Positions 1 to 6,037 are shown, counted from the first letter of the stretch. The stretch is 9,573 nucleotides of DNA from a bacterium UBP9_UBA1432 (GCA_002329445.1 DCTU01000165.1:607-10179), one strand, 5' to 3'. Made by a program: numbers and translations. The notes: a model not told the origin generated them from the letters alone.

Positions 1-496
1 GGGGGGGGGGTGAAGCGGCAGGGGCGGCCGGTGGATTCACCGGAGCTTGGCGCTGTTGTTGTTTCTTTTTTTCCTCGTTAGAGGGATCTTTCTTTGCATG
101 CCATGCACGGTGCATGGGGACCCCATGCACCGTGCATGGGGTGAGGCTCATCTCAGGAGGTTCTGCATGGTGGACGGCCTCCAGGTCAGGTTCCTCCGGA
201 AGGCATAGCCGGAACACGTTCAGCTTGCGCCCTCTCAGGATCTTCAGGGAGACGCTGAGCAGGCCTTTCTCTTCAAGTTCGACCCGCGCCCGGCGGACGC
301 TGGTTTCGTGCATCCCGGTCTGTTGCGCGATGATGGGAATCGAGATCGCCGCTTCGGGACGATGCCAACCCAGCGTGTTGCGGGCGATGCAGAGCATCAG
401 GCGCAGTTGGGTCTCGGTGAGTTCCCGCATCGCGTCGAAGAGGCAATGCGGCAGCGGGGTCCAGCCCTTCTTGGGGATGACCATCGTGTTCGACAA
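1..496 (-). CDS. RepO-like winged-helix replication protein, partial (runs off left edge)
   Basis: The minus-strand frame is open from its start to base 1 (165 codons, no stop), so the C-terminus lies outside the window. Counted from the ATG at 484, residues 8-85 form a winged helix. It opens with GWTPLPHCLFDAMRELTETQ, followed by IARNTLGWHRPEAAISI and the recognition-helix region QQTGMHETSVRRARVELEEKGLL. This is the arrangement of the N-terminal DNA-binding domain of phage O-type and related plasmid initiators. A lysine/glutamine-rich then proline/alanine-rich linker follows, ending in prolines coded by the edge G-run. I chose the TTG at 496 because GAGGAAGGG lies just upstream at good spacing; the ATG at 484 has no well-placed ribosome site. 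The usual job of the family is origin recognition and helicase loading. The domain is fairly clear; its role as this element's main initiator is inferred. Confidence 0.7.
   Translation of the reverse strand, partial: MSNTMVIPKKGWTPLPHCLFDAMRELTETQLRLMLCIARNTLGWHRPEAAISIPIIAQQTGMHETSVRRARVELEEKGLLSVSLKILRGRKLNVFRLCLPEEPDLEAVHHAEPPEMSLTPCTVHGVPMHRAWHAKKDPSNEEKKKQQQRQAPVNPPAAPAASPPP
101..139. repeat. Nested palindrome inside the replication gene, possible origin or operator
   Basis: Bases 101-119 and 121-139 are perfect 19-nt inverted arms separated by a single A. Each arm contains its own palindrome, ATGCAC-G-GTGCAT at 103-115 and ATGCAC-C-GTGCAT at 125-137, set exactly 22 bp (two helical turns) apart. 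The element lies in the linker-coding part of the replication gene, just after the winged-helix domain. The lambda O gene carries its origin iterons in a comparable position. It could be an initiator-binding site, an autoregulatory operator or a cruciform. The structure is directly visible; the function is inferred. Confidence 0.6.
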
Positions 497-543
497 GTAC
501 CCTTCCTCGCTTTCGAGGCAAAGGCAAGCCGGAAGGATCCTCC

Positions 544-608
544 GTTACACCTGCCGAACACAACCATACTTCTTAGATATGGTGGCAGCTCAGTGTAACT
601 GGTGTAAC
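544..608 (-). promoter_or_regulatory. GTTACAC boxes in the leader of the RepO-like gene
   Basis: GTTACAC occurs at 544-550 on the plus strand and at 593-599 and 602-608 on the minus strand. The last two are direct repeats with a 9-bp period. All three lie 48-112 bases upstream of the TTG start, where the promoter is expected. On the minus strand TTACAC could serve as a poor -35 ahead of the AT-rich stretch at 573-580, but I see no convincing -10/-35 pair. Repressor or initiator autoregulation is likely but unproven. Confidence 0.4.
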
Positions 609-626
609 AGAAGACACTTTGCCAAG

Positions 627-660
627 AGCCCCGTCAGGTGATGACGAGGGCTTATTTTTT
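627..660 (+). terminator. Rho-independent terminator, plus strand
   Basis: AGCCCCGTCA (627-636) pairs with TGACGAGGGCT (642-652) over 10 bp with one bulged A. The loop is GGTGA, and T655-T660 follow. No plausible plus-strand protein gene precedes it: the sequence to its left is antisense to the RepO-like gene. The likely terminated transcript is therefore a counter-transcript of the replication gene and its leader. The hairpin has no T-run on the minus strand. Confidence 0.7.
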
Positions 661-705
661 GGCCGCCTTACGCCATGATTTTGTTCACGTTCTCCCATCT
701 ACAGC

Positions 706-761
706 CTGGGAACCGACTTGGTCGTTCGACTCTATAGAGCGGTCCCAGTTGAGATTTTTTT
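706..761 (+). terminator. Second plus-strand terminator-like structure
   Basis: CTGGGA (706-711) and CCG (713-715) pair with CGG (740-742) and TCCCAG (743-748), with A712 bulged. Inside are the small hairpin GTCG-TT-CGAC (721-730) and the 10-bp palindrome CTCTATAGAG (730-739). Seven T residues follow at 755-761, six bases after the stem. That gap is longer than ideal, so it may be a weaker terminator or a structured RNA end. It stands about 50 bases after the first plus-strand terminator. Confidence 0.45.
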
Positions 762-844
762 GCATTCGCCCTCCTGGACTTGAGCCCTGTTCCAGGTTGC
801 TTTGAAAGTCTATCATGCCCCTTCGGCGGCCATTACTAATATTA

Positions 845-861
845 CTGACATCTCATGTCAG
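845..861. promoter_or_regulatory. Operator-like palindrome CTGACAT-CTC-ATGTCAG
   Basis: Perfect 7-bp inverted arms are separated by CTC in the non-coding stretch between the two replication-type genes. The shape suits a dimeric repressor. It is not clearly attached to a promoter, and the protein that would bind it is unknown. Confidence 0.3.
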
Positions 862-870
862 CCCCCCTTA

Positions 871-900
871 AAGACAGAACCCCGAGATTTCGGGGTTCTG
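871..900 (-). terminator. Probable terminator of the parA-RHH-rep operon
   Basis: CAGAACCCCGA (875-885) and TCGGGGTTCTG (890-900) form a perfect 11-bp stem with a 4-nt loop. Read on the minus strand, the stem is followed by TCTTTA, a short and imperfect U-tract. It lies about 120 bases past the stop of the minus-strand rep gene, which fits the end of that operon. On the plus strand the stem is followed by AAGGG, so termination in that direction is unlikely. Confidence 0.5.
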
Positions 901-930
901 AAGGGTAGTTTGACTGCTAATTGTGTCAGG

Positions 931-983
931 ATAAGGACGATTTGGTGCCACCATGAGGACGATTTGGTGTCACCATAAGGACG
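931..983. repeat. 22-bp iteron-like direct repeats
   Basis: Two adjacent 22-bp units (931-952 and 953-974) share AGGACGATTTGGTG followed by C or T and CACC, with two differences over the unit. A third copy (975-983) keeps only its first nine bases, ATAAGGACG. TTGTGTCAGG at 921-930 resembles the end of a unit and may be a decayed copy. Each full unit carries the 11-bp palindrome TGGTG-Y-CACCA (943-953, 965-975). The array begins 38 bases past the rep stop, where iterons of an origin can lie. A decayed insertion-sequence end is the main alternative. Confidence 0.5.
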
Positions 984-1020
984 GCATGGACCCGCTTGGT
1001 CCGTGTCGGCTCCAAGGCCA

Positions 1021-2484
1021 TCAAAGCCAGTCTTTTAGGCGATCTGACAGCTTTTGGCTGACGGTTTCCATGTGCCCGCACTCCACCTGGCTCAGGTAGC
1101 CCTGGGAGATCCCGAGTTGGCTGGCGGCTTCAGCCTGGCTCAGGCCGAGGGCCTTTCTTCTCTGGCGCACCTGCTCGGCAAGCAGGTTGGGTGTTCTTGG
1201 GGCGGTCTTCCTCTCGAGGGAGCGGTACAGTTCTTGGGCCTCTTTGGGTGGGTCCAGTCGAACCTGCTGTCCAAGCCATCGCTGGACCCACCCCTTCGCG
1301 CGCTCGACTTCCTCTTCCACGTAGGCCCAGTCCGAGATCACCTTGTCCTGTTCCAGAGTTTCAAACGCCTTCTCGAGGTGGTCCCGGATCCGGCCGGGGC
1401 GCTTCTCCTCGTCGGGTCGCTCCCCCACCACCTCCAGGAGGGCGGGGATCGAGAAGGTGACTCCCTGGATTTGCCCTCCCCCGTCGCACCTCCACTGCCA
1501 ACTGAGGAAGCGGGTCAGGCGCTTCTCCCAGCTCTGGCGGTGAGGGTCGTAGGCCAGGGCCTTGGCTGCCAGCAGCGCGATCTGGCGGCCCGGGCCGAAT
1601 AGGAACATGGCGAACACCTTGCCGGGGCGGAACACGAACTTCTGCACGTCCAGCAGCCCGTCCAGCCGGATCTGCCCCATCCGGTCCGTGATGACGAAGG
1701 CCCGGCTCTGGATCGCGTGCCGGGTCGGCTTGGTCCTACGTCTCCCTCGCGAGTCGACCTCGTAGACCTCCAACTCCACCATCTGTATCCAGAGGTTCTG
1801 GATGTGGCACAGGGCGCGCAGCACTTCCGCCCTCTGGTGCGGCCGGTATCCTCCACGGCAGCCGTTCCCTCCAAGTTTTGGTTGAAGGCGCCTCATGGAT
1901 AGGAGGTCGTCGACCGCCGCGACGGCGTCGTCCTTGGGGGAACGGGCGTTGGAGATCCACAGCGCGCTCAGCGCGTCCAGGACGTCAGCGTCGATGTCTG
2001 AAAGCTCCTCGCGCTGCTTCCACATCATCTCGCGCAGGCACTCCAGTTCCTCGGGGGCGACCAGGGCCTGCTCCTCCGTGCCGGCTGGACGGAGTTGGGC
2101 CACACCGCGGGCGGCGCCCTGGCCCAGGACGGCTGTCGGCCAGGGTGACTCTCCCACCTGTTGGAAGGTATTCAGCGCCATGGCCTCCCGGACCGCGTGG
2201 TAATGGGAGGGCCCCGGGACGACGAAGTGCCTGGCCTCCAGGTTCGTGGGGGGCCTGGGCCCGGTTCCCAGGTCCCGGAGGAGTTCCTCCAACACGCCCA
2301 CGGCTCCGTCGTGGAAGTTCAGCGTCTCGGCCAGGGCACCGACCAGCTCCTGGGCCAGGTCGCGGGCCTCTTCTGGTTGCAGCGTCTTGGCCAGGATGCG
2401 CGCCAGGTCCCGCGGGCCACCCGGGCCCAGGGCCTCGCGAACCGCCCGGGCGATGTCCTGCGCCCGTTTGCGACGCTGTTCCAA
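1021..2484 (-). CDS. Putative plasmid replication initiator with C-terminal XRE-type HTH
   Basis: This is a 487-residue soluble protein. Residues about 435-475 are a clear XRE/Cro-type helix-turn-helix, with VRQRRKALGLSQAEAASQLG then ISQGYLSQVECG. The middle of the protein has the stretch EKRLTRFLSWQWR followed by a winged-helix-like segment (FSIPALLEVVGERP, then RIRDHLEKAFETLEQDKVI). I associate this arrangement with large HTH proteins of plasmid backbones, but I cannot name a family with certainty. The TTG start is supported by AAGGAG six bases upstream. It is the last gene after parA and the RHH gene, 32 bases beyond the RHH stop, and iteron-like repeats follow its own stop. Replication initiation is the best guess; a transcriptional regulator is the alternative. 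Confidence 0.6.
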   Translation of the reverse strand: MEQRRKRAQDIARAVREALGPGGPRDLARILAKTLQPEEARDLAQELVGALAETLNFHDGAVGVLEELLRDLGTGPRPPTNLEARHFVVPGPSHYHAVREAMALNTFQQVGESPWPTAVLGQGAARGVAQLRPAGTEEQALVAPEELECLREMMWKQREELSDIDADVLDALSALWISNARSPKDDAVAAVDDLLSMRRLQPKLGGNGCRGGYRPHQRAEVLRALCHIQNLWIQMVELEVYEVDSRGRRRTKPTRHAIQSRAFVITDRMGQIRLDGLLDVQKFVFRPGKVFAMFLFGPGRQIALLAAKALAYDPHRQSWEKRLTRFLSWQWRCDGGGQIQGVTFSIPALLEVVGERPDEEKRPGRIRDHLEKAFETLEQDKVISDWAYVEEEVERAKGWVQRWLGQQVRLDPPKEAQELYRSLERKTAPRTPNLLAEQVRQRRKALGLSQAEAASQLGISQGYLSQVECGHMETVSQKLSDRLKDWL

Positions 2485-2516
2485 GGTCGTCTCCTTCTAG
2501 CCCCCTGGTGCCGGGA

Positions 2517-2924
2517 TCAGCTAGCCACGGCTTCGACCAGGCGCGCCTTGATGTCGGCTTCTGATGTGGCAGAGGTGAGGTCGATGTCGGACTCCGACAG
2601 CATCTCGATCAGGGCCCGGATTAGCTCCGCCCGCTTGATCGCCCGGCCGGTCTTCTCGCGGATGTCGGACGACAGCCGGTCCAGGAACACGATGTGCCGG
2701 TTCAACAGGATCACCGTGGCCTTGGCCCAGCGCTCGTCGTGAACCGGAGGACGTCCACGGCCGCGTTTGGAACCGTTTTGCGGGGTTTCGGCCTGTCCTG
2801 GATTGGAGGTCGACTCGGGGCTCTCGGCTGGCACCTGCGGGGCAGGAGCGGGGTTCTCTTTCTTTGCCGTCCGGCGGGTTGGCGAGAAGATGTCCTGGGC
2901 TGCCTTTCCTGTCCTGCTGCTCAT
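2517..2924 (-). CDS. Small ribbon-helix-helix DNA-binding partner of ParA (ParG/CopG-like)
   Basis: This 135-residue basic protein has two visible parts. Residues 1-66 are low-complexity (Pro, Ala, Ser, Glu) and contain KRGRGRPP, which matches an AT-hook core, at 53-60. Residues about 68-110 fit a ribbon-helix-helix: the strand KATVILLN, a helix with FLDRLSSDIREKTG, then RAELIRALIEML. Its ATG overlaps the parA stop as ATGA, so translation is probably coupled, with GGGAG ten bases upstream. In type Ib partition systems the ParA is short and the centromere-binding partner is a small RHH protein that also represses the operon. Size, fold and position all fit that role. The flexible N-terminus resembles the ParA-stimulating tail of ParG in kind, not in sequence. 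Confidence 0.75.
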   Translation of the reverse strand: MSSRTGKAAQDIFSPTRRTAKKENPAPAPQVPAESPESTSNPGQAETPQNGSKRGRGRPPVHDERWAKATVILLNRHIVFLDRLSSDIREKTGRAIKRAELIRALIEMLSESDIDLTSATSEADIKARLVEAVAS

Positions 2925-3694
2925 ACGCCGATGACTCCCTTCAGTTTCTGCTGGATTTCGCGCGCTAGTTTCCGGTAGGCTTCGGCGCCCGAAGAGCGCC
3001 CGTCGTAGTCCAAGATGGTCTTCCCGAAACTGGGGGCCTCCGCCAGGCGGACGTTGACCCGCACCTCGGTCTTCAGGACCTGGTCGGGGTAGTGCTCCCG
3101 CAGGATCTTCACGATCTCGGAGGTGACGCGCGCCCGGTAGTCCACCATCGTCAGAAGGAAGCCGAGGAGCGAGGCTCCACCGCCGAAGCCCTGTTGCACC
3201 TTGTCGACCGCTTCCATCAGGTTGACCAGGCCTTCCAGGGCCAGGTACTGGGGTGTGACCGGGACCAGGAAGCGGTCCGCCGCCAGGAGGGCGTTGACCG
3301 GGAGCAGCGATAGCGAGGGTGGGCAGTCCAGGAGGATCGTGGAGTAGTGGGATCGGAGCGGCTCGAGGGCTTCTCTGAGGCGGTTCTCCCTCCCCTCTTC
3401 TTCGGCCAGTGCCAGGTCCACGTTTGCCAGGGCCATGGAGCCGGTCAGCAGGTCCAGGCCCTTGACCTGGGTCGACCGGATCAGGGGCGCAGCCGCTTCG
3501 CCACCCAGCAGCACCTCCGCGATCGACGGTTCCAGTTCGGTTCGCTGGACTCCGAGTGAGAGGGAGGCCGACCCCTGGCTGTCGAGGTCCACCAGGAGCA
3601 CGCGGCGCGATCCTCTGGCTAGAGCCGCCGCCAGGTTCACGGCCGTGGTGGTCTTCCCCACCCCGCCCTTGTTGTTCAATACGGCAAGAATCAT
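2921..3694 (-). CDS. parA: ParA-family partition ATPase
   Basis: This 257-residue ATPase has the deviant Walker A KGGVGKTT near the N-terminus (MILAVLNNKGGVGKTT), the A' region LLVDLDSQGSASLSLG and the Walker B-like TILLDCPPSL. The C-terminal part has AEAYRKLAREIQQKL. There is no N-terminal HTH, as in short type Ib ParA proteins that work with an RHH partner. It would bind nucleoid DNA when ATP-bound and move plasmid copies apart. I chose the ATG at 3694 because the family starts right at this strand; GAGGA lies about 11 bases upstream. The frame stays open back to a GTG at 3871, and an ATG at 3724 sits directly against AGGAGGG. Those extra residues fall in the 72-bp repeats and are not family-like. 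It is the first gene of the operon. Confidence 0.92.
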   Translation of the reverse strand: MILAVLNNKGGVGKTTTAVNLAAALARGSRRVLLVDLDSQGSASLSLGVQRTELEPSIAEVLLGGEAAAPLIRSTQVKGLDLLTGSMALANVDLALAEEEGRENRLREALEPLRSHYSTILLDCPPSLSLLPVNALLAADRFLVPVTPQYLALEGLVNLMEAVDKVQQGFGGGASLLGFLLTMVDYRARVTSEIVKILREHYPDQVLKTEVRVNVRLAEAPSFGKTILDYDGRSSGAEAYRKLAREIQQKLKGVIGV

Positions 3695-3782
3695 GGAGGG
3701 ATTTTCCTCAAGAGAGAACTCCATCCCTCCTAAAGACTCGACATCCTTTAGAAGGGCGGTCCGTCTGTAGGGTTTGCCCTTG

Positions 3783-3998
3783 ATCCGGTTTGACGGTAGT
3801 TCGCCTGTACGCACCACCTTCTTGATGGAGGCATACAAGAAATGCTGGCCGTCACGCTGGTTAGACGGCACGACACCCTTATATACCGCCTTTTTGGTGG
3901 ACGAGCATAGGAAGGGGCAACCCTCAATCCAGTTGAATGGCAGGATATCTGTCTATAGTGCCCTTCTGGCGGAGGAGTATAAGAAGGGCTCGCCCGCT
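3783..3998. repeat. Tandem array of degenerate 72-bp repeats upstream of parA, candidate centromere/operator
   Basis: Three full units (3783-3854, 3855-3926, 3927-3998) align end to end without gaps at roughly 60% identity by eye. Degenerate partial units flank them (about 3735-3782 and 3999-4031). Shared landmarks are a GAC/AAT-GG box near the unit start, a TATA/TACG box in the middle, CTT-TTGG-GGA, then ATA-AAG-AAGG and CCC. The third unit has a perfect inverted repeat, GCCCTTCT (3960-3967) with AGAAGGGC (3982-3989). Because 72 is divisible by three, frames stay open on both strands across several units, but the differences fall in all three codon positions. That argues for a DNA role. Partition sites of type Ib systems commonly lie just upstream of parA, and the operon promoter probably lies within or just before the array. 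Confidence 0.65.
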
Positions 3999-4031
3999 AT
4001 ATACTTAAAAGTTGTTGCGTCTATATTTATG

Positions 4032-4320
4032 TAAGGCAAAAAACGGCCGGTATCAAGGCTCACTGTGGGAAGCGGCTTCAGACCTGGTAGACCTTCAGCA
4101 CTCCAGCCGGCCCGTCGTCCCCCCTTTCTCTGAGGGACTACAGCTGCTCGGCTTCCTCCTGTCAACATCGCCTCCGGCAAGCGTCATAGCCGGCATTGGC
4201 AGGGCAGGCTCACCATATCCTTCACGCCCTGTTGGGCGTGAACCGCTCCGGGTCAGACTCATCTTGCTCCTCCCTCCCCCCAACCACTCCTCGCCGAGGT
4301 TAGCCTCGAGAAGCCCCCGG
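4032..4320. other. Non-coding stretch between the repeat array and the anti-sigma gene, two hairpins
   Basis: I see no convincing gene here. TTCACGCCC (4221-4229) and GGGCGTGAA (4234-4242) form a perfect 9-bp stem with the loop TGTT, lacking a T-run on either side. CGAGG-TTAG-CCTCG (4295-4308) lies 12 bases past the anti-sigma stop and could act as a weak terminator or an mRNA 3' stabiliser for that minus-strand operon. AT-rich sequence around 3993-4045 may hold the parA operon promoter, but no clean -35/-10 pair is evident. Confidence 0.4.
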
Positions 4321-4935
4321 CTACCGTCCAAGAGAGGCGTCTGCCACCTCCACTCGATGAAAAATCAGCATCAGGATCTGTTGGGGCGGCACCTGGATGG
4401 CCGAACCGACTGGCAGGTCCTTCACGTCCAGGGGGCGTCCATAGCGGCTCGCAAATCGGTTCTCGTTATCGGGGTGGTTGTTGTATTCCACCAGGGCCTC
4501 CCAGAGGTCTTCGTTCACTGCGCCATAGGCCTGCCTGGCAATCTTGCCGAGAGTATCCCCCTGGCCAATCGGCCGCACCCCCGAGGTCTTGAAGGAGGCT
4601 CGGATCTGTGTGGCCTCGTTCCCCTGAAATACGTGTCCGTTCAACATTATGGTGGGAGGCGGAACCTCGATGGCGACCTGCTGTGATCTCTGGGCCACAG
4701 GGCTGATTTCCGCTTCCGTGGACTGCGGAAACCTCAGGCAGAAGCCGATACCGGCCAGCGCCATGACCAGACAGAGCAACACAGAGGCCCGTCGTTGGCT
4801 GAATTTGATCCGGGCTGGACGGATTCGAGCCGCACACTCCGGGCAGCTTGAAGCGTGCTGTTCCAGTACCCGTCGGATACCGGGAAAACGCCCGTAGGCG
4901 GCAATCTCCTCGTCGCTGGGACAGGAATATCTCAT
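4321..4935 (-). CDS. Anti-sigma-like membrane protein with external LysM domain
   Basis: This is a 204-residue single-span protein. Its cytoplasmic N-terminus has His27-x3-Cys31-x2-Cys34 (HASSCPEC), the zinc-binding anti-sigma motif, preceded by the DEEIAAYG stretch common in such proteins. Basic residues come before a membrane segment at about 50-67, predicting an inside-to-outside orientation. After a spacer, residues about 120-190 form a LysM-type domain (GQGDTLGKIARQAYG, then WEALVEYNN, then LPVGSAIQVPP) that would contact peptidoglycan or another GlcNAc polymer. Its ATG overlaps the stop of the sigma-like gene (ATGA), and GGAGGAG lies nine bases upstream. The expected role is to hold the partner regulator at the membrane until a wall signal arrives. 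The domains are clear; the pairing is inferred from gene order and fold. Confidence 0.75.
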   Translation of the reverse strand: MRYSCPSDEEIAAYGRFPGIRRVLEQHASSCPECAARIRPARIKFSQRRASVLLCLVMALAGIGFCLRFPQSTEAEISPVAQRSQQVAIEVPPPTIMLNGHVFQGNEATQIRASFKTSGVRPIGQGDTLGKIARQAYGAVNEDLWEALVEYNNHPDNENRFASRYGRPLDVKDLPVGSAIQVPPQQILMLIFHRVEVADASLGR

Positions 4936-5837
4936 GCCTCTTTACTCCTCCCGTCGAACTCCGCTTTCAGGAGACGGTCCAGATCGAGGTCCAGGACCTC
5001 CTTTAGAAAGCCTGCCTGCCTCAACTCTGCTTTGACGCGTCTGTTGCTGGCCGTGACCGCATTTACGGTCGTGTCGAAGATCTTGGCGATTTCCTTGTAG
5101 GGTCTGCAGTCCTGATATTTCAGGCTGAACTTCCGCCAGGCATCGTGGCTGATTGGGCAATCGGCGGAATTCAGCCATGTCTCCAAATCCATTTTCAGGT
5201 TGCTGGTTTCAAAATCTTGTTGGCCGACCGGGCTGCAAGGATCGAGCGCCCCGGCTTCCAACCCGGGACCGCTCGTCAGATAGACCAGGTTGAGGGCGTT
5301 CCTCTCCTTCTTCTTCAGGCGAGGGATCTCACGGATGACTGCGACCTGGCAATATCTGGAGAAAGTGTTGAAAGCGTGCTCATGGTCCAGTTGGCGCTCC
5401 CGGCAGGACGACAGGACTCGGGGAAGTTGTTGGAGGATTCGTCCGTAGAGTCGTTCGGAGATCTGGTCCGCCTTGTCCTCCTGGTTTCCAAAGGGCCACA
5501 AGCACGACATGCGGGTCTCGTTGCGCAGGTGATTCAGCGCGTGCTTCCGGAGCAAGGCCATCACCAGGAGGGAGACGAGATCTTCAACTTCTCGGGACCC
5601 TTGTATATGGGTTGCCTCACTCAAGAGATCGACGAAGCGGGTCATTATCTTCTTGAGGATCTTTGGACTGAGGACCTTATAGGGGTCCTGGCTACTCATG
5701 ACCTGATCCATAATGCTCCGGGCCAGGTCGGGGAGGCTCTTTTCAGTGCGTTGGCCCTGGTCGTCAACGGCATTGCTGTCTTTTGTCGCGGCCTTGGATG
5801 TCACCCCAGACTGTGCTCCCTTCCTCCGCCCCGCCAC
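4932..5837 (-). CDS. Sigma-70-like regulator paired with the anti-sigma gene
   Basis: This is a protein of up to 301 residues. Near the C-terminus (about 235-275), LKYQDCRPYKEIAKIFDTT then VNAVTASNRRVKAELRQAGF reads as a sigma region-4 helix-turn-helix. Further N-terminal, FSRYCQVAVIREIPRLKKKERN and a helical stretch at about 60-110 occupy the place of sigma region 2, but the canonical core-binding motif is not obvious, so this is a divergent member. It is followed by a zinc-finger anti-sigma gene in an ATGA overlap, the normal order for ECF-type pairs. The start is uncertain. The GTG at 5837 has no ribosome site and sits in a hairpin loop. The GTG at 5804 follows GGAGGAAGGGAG by 11 bases and may be the true start. 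Expected action: redirect RNA polymerase when released. Confidence 0.6.
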   Translation of the reverse strand: MAGRRKGAQSGVTSKAATKDSNAVDDQGQRTEKSLPDLARSIMDQVMSSQDPYKVLSPKILKKIMTRFVDLLSEATHIQGSREVEDLVSLLVMALLRKHALNHLRNETRMSCLWPFGNQEDKADQISERLYGRILQQLPRVLSSCRERQLDHEHAFNTFSRYCQVAVIREIPRLKKKERNALNLVYLTSGPGLEAGALDPCSPVGQQDFETSNLKMDLETWLNSADCPISHDAWRKFSLKYQDCRPYKEIAKIFDTTVNAVTASNRRVKAELRQAGFLKEVLDLDLDRLLKAEFDGRSKEA

Positions 5838-5847
5838 AGAGCGGGGC
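5828..5847 (-). promoter_or_regulatory. Hairpin enclosing the first GTG of the sigma-like gene
   Basis: GCCCCGC (5828-5834) and GCGGGGC (5841-5847) form a perfect 7-bp GC stem with a 6-nt loop. The loop holds the GTG at 5837-5835. Just upstream on the minus strand is an AT-rich ATTATATA (5856-5849) that could be a -10 box, which would leave only a few leader bases. Either the real start is the downstream GTG at 5804, or initiation at 5837 is structurally controlled. Confidence 0.4.
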
Positions 5848-6006
5848 CTATATAATCAATCATGAGGCTCCAGGGAGGAATTTTCTTACACACGGGCTTG
5901 AAAAAAATGATCTCCCTCGACAAGTAAGATTCCGTGACCCGGAGGGCTCATCATTCCATAGGGGGAGGCATCCCTCGCCCCGGACAGGCACACTCCGCAC
6001 CATGGT

Positions 6007-6037
6007 CCAGGAAGGAGCAGGCATCGGCGGTTCCTGG
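6007..6037. promoter_or_regulatory. Inverted repeat in the leader of the winged-helix gene
   Basis: CCAGGAA (6007-6013) and TTCCTGG (6031-6037) are perfect 7-bp arms with 17 bases between them, about 60 bases upstream of the start at 6099. Arm centres are 24 bp apart, which could suit a dimer. The rest of 5848-6098 shows no other clear signal. A TTGAAA at 5898-5903 lacks a well-spaced -10. Confidence 0.25.

Noticed and set aside
1..10. Run of ten G residues as a biological feature
   Set aside because: It sits exactly at the window edge and may be a contig end or homopolymer artefact. On the minus strand it just codes for prolines.
273..563. Minus-strand frame of 96 codons overlapping the RepO-like gene
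   Set aside because: It is a +1/-1 shadow of the replication gene, and its translation is low-complexity without motifs.
114..641. Plus-strand open frames opposite the RepO-like gene
   Set aside because: Arginine/serine-rich translation typical of an antisense shadow in GC-rich DNA, no domain, and the opposite strand carries a recognisable winged helix.
911..983. Insertion-sequence terminus
   Set aside because: The phased repeats recall the multiple terminal repeats of some elements, but no transposase or matching opposite end is present in the window.
3695..3871. N-terminal extension of ParA from the GTG at 3871
   Set aside because: The extra 59 residues come from the 72-bp repeat array and are not ParA-like. 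The family begins at MILAVLNNKGGVGKTT.
3774..4034. Plus-strand open frame of 86 codons with three 24-residue repeats
   Set aside because: It starts at a TTG with no ribosome site. The repeats are equally readable on the minus strand, and substitutions are not concentrated at third codon positions. Treated as a DNA repeat array.
4012..4686. Plus-strand frame of 224 codons across the intergenic stretch and anti-sigma gene
   Set aside because: Half of it is antisense to a gene with clear zinc-finger and LysM motifs, and its own product has no recognisable feature.
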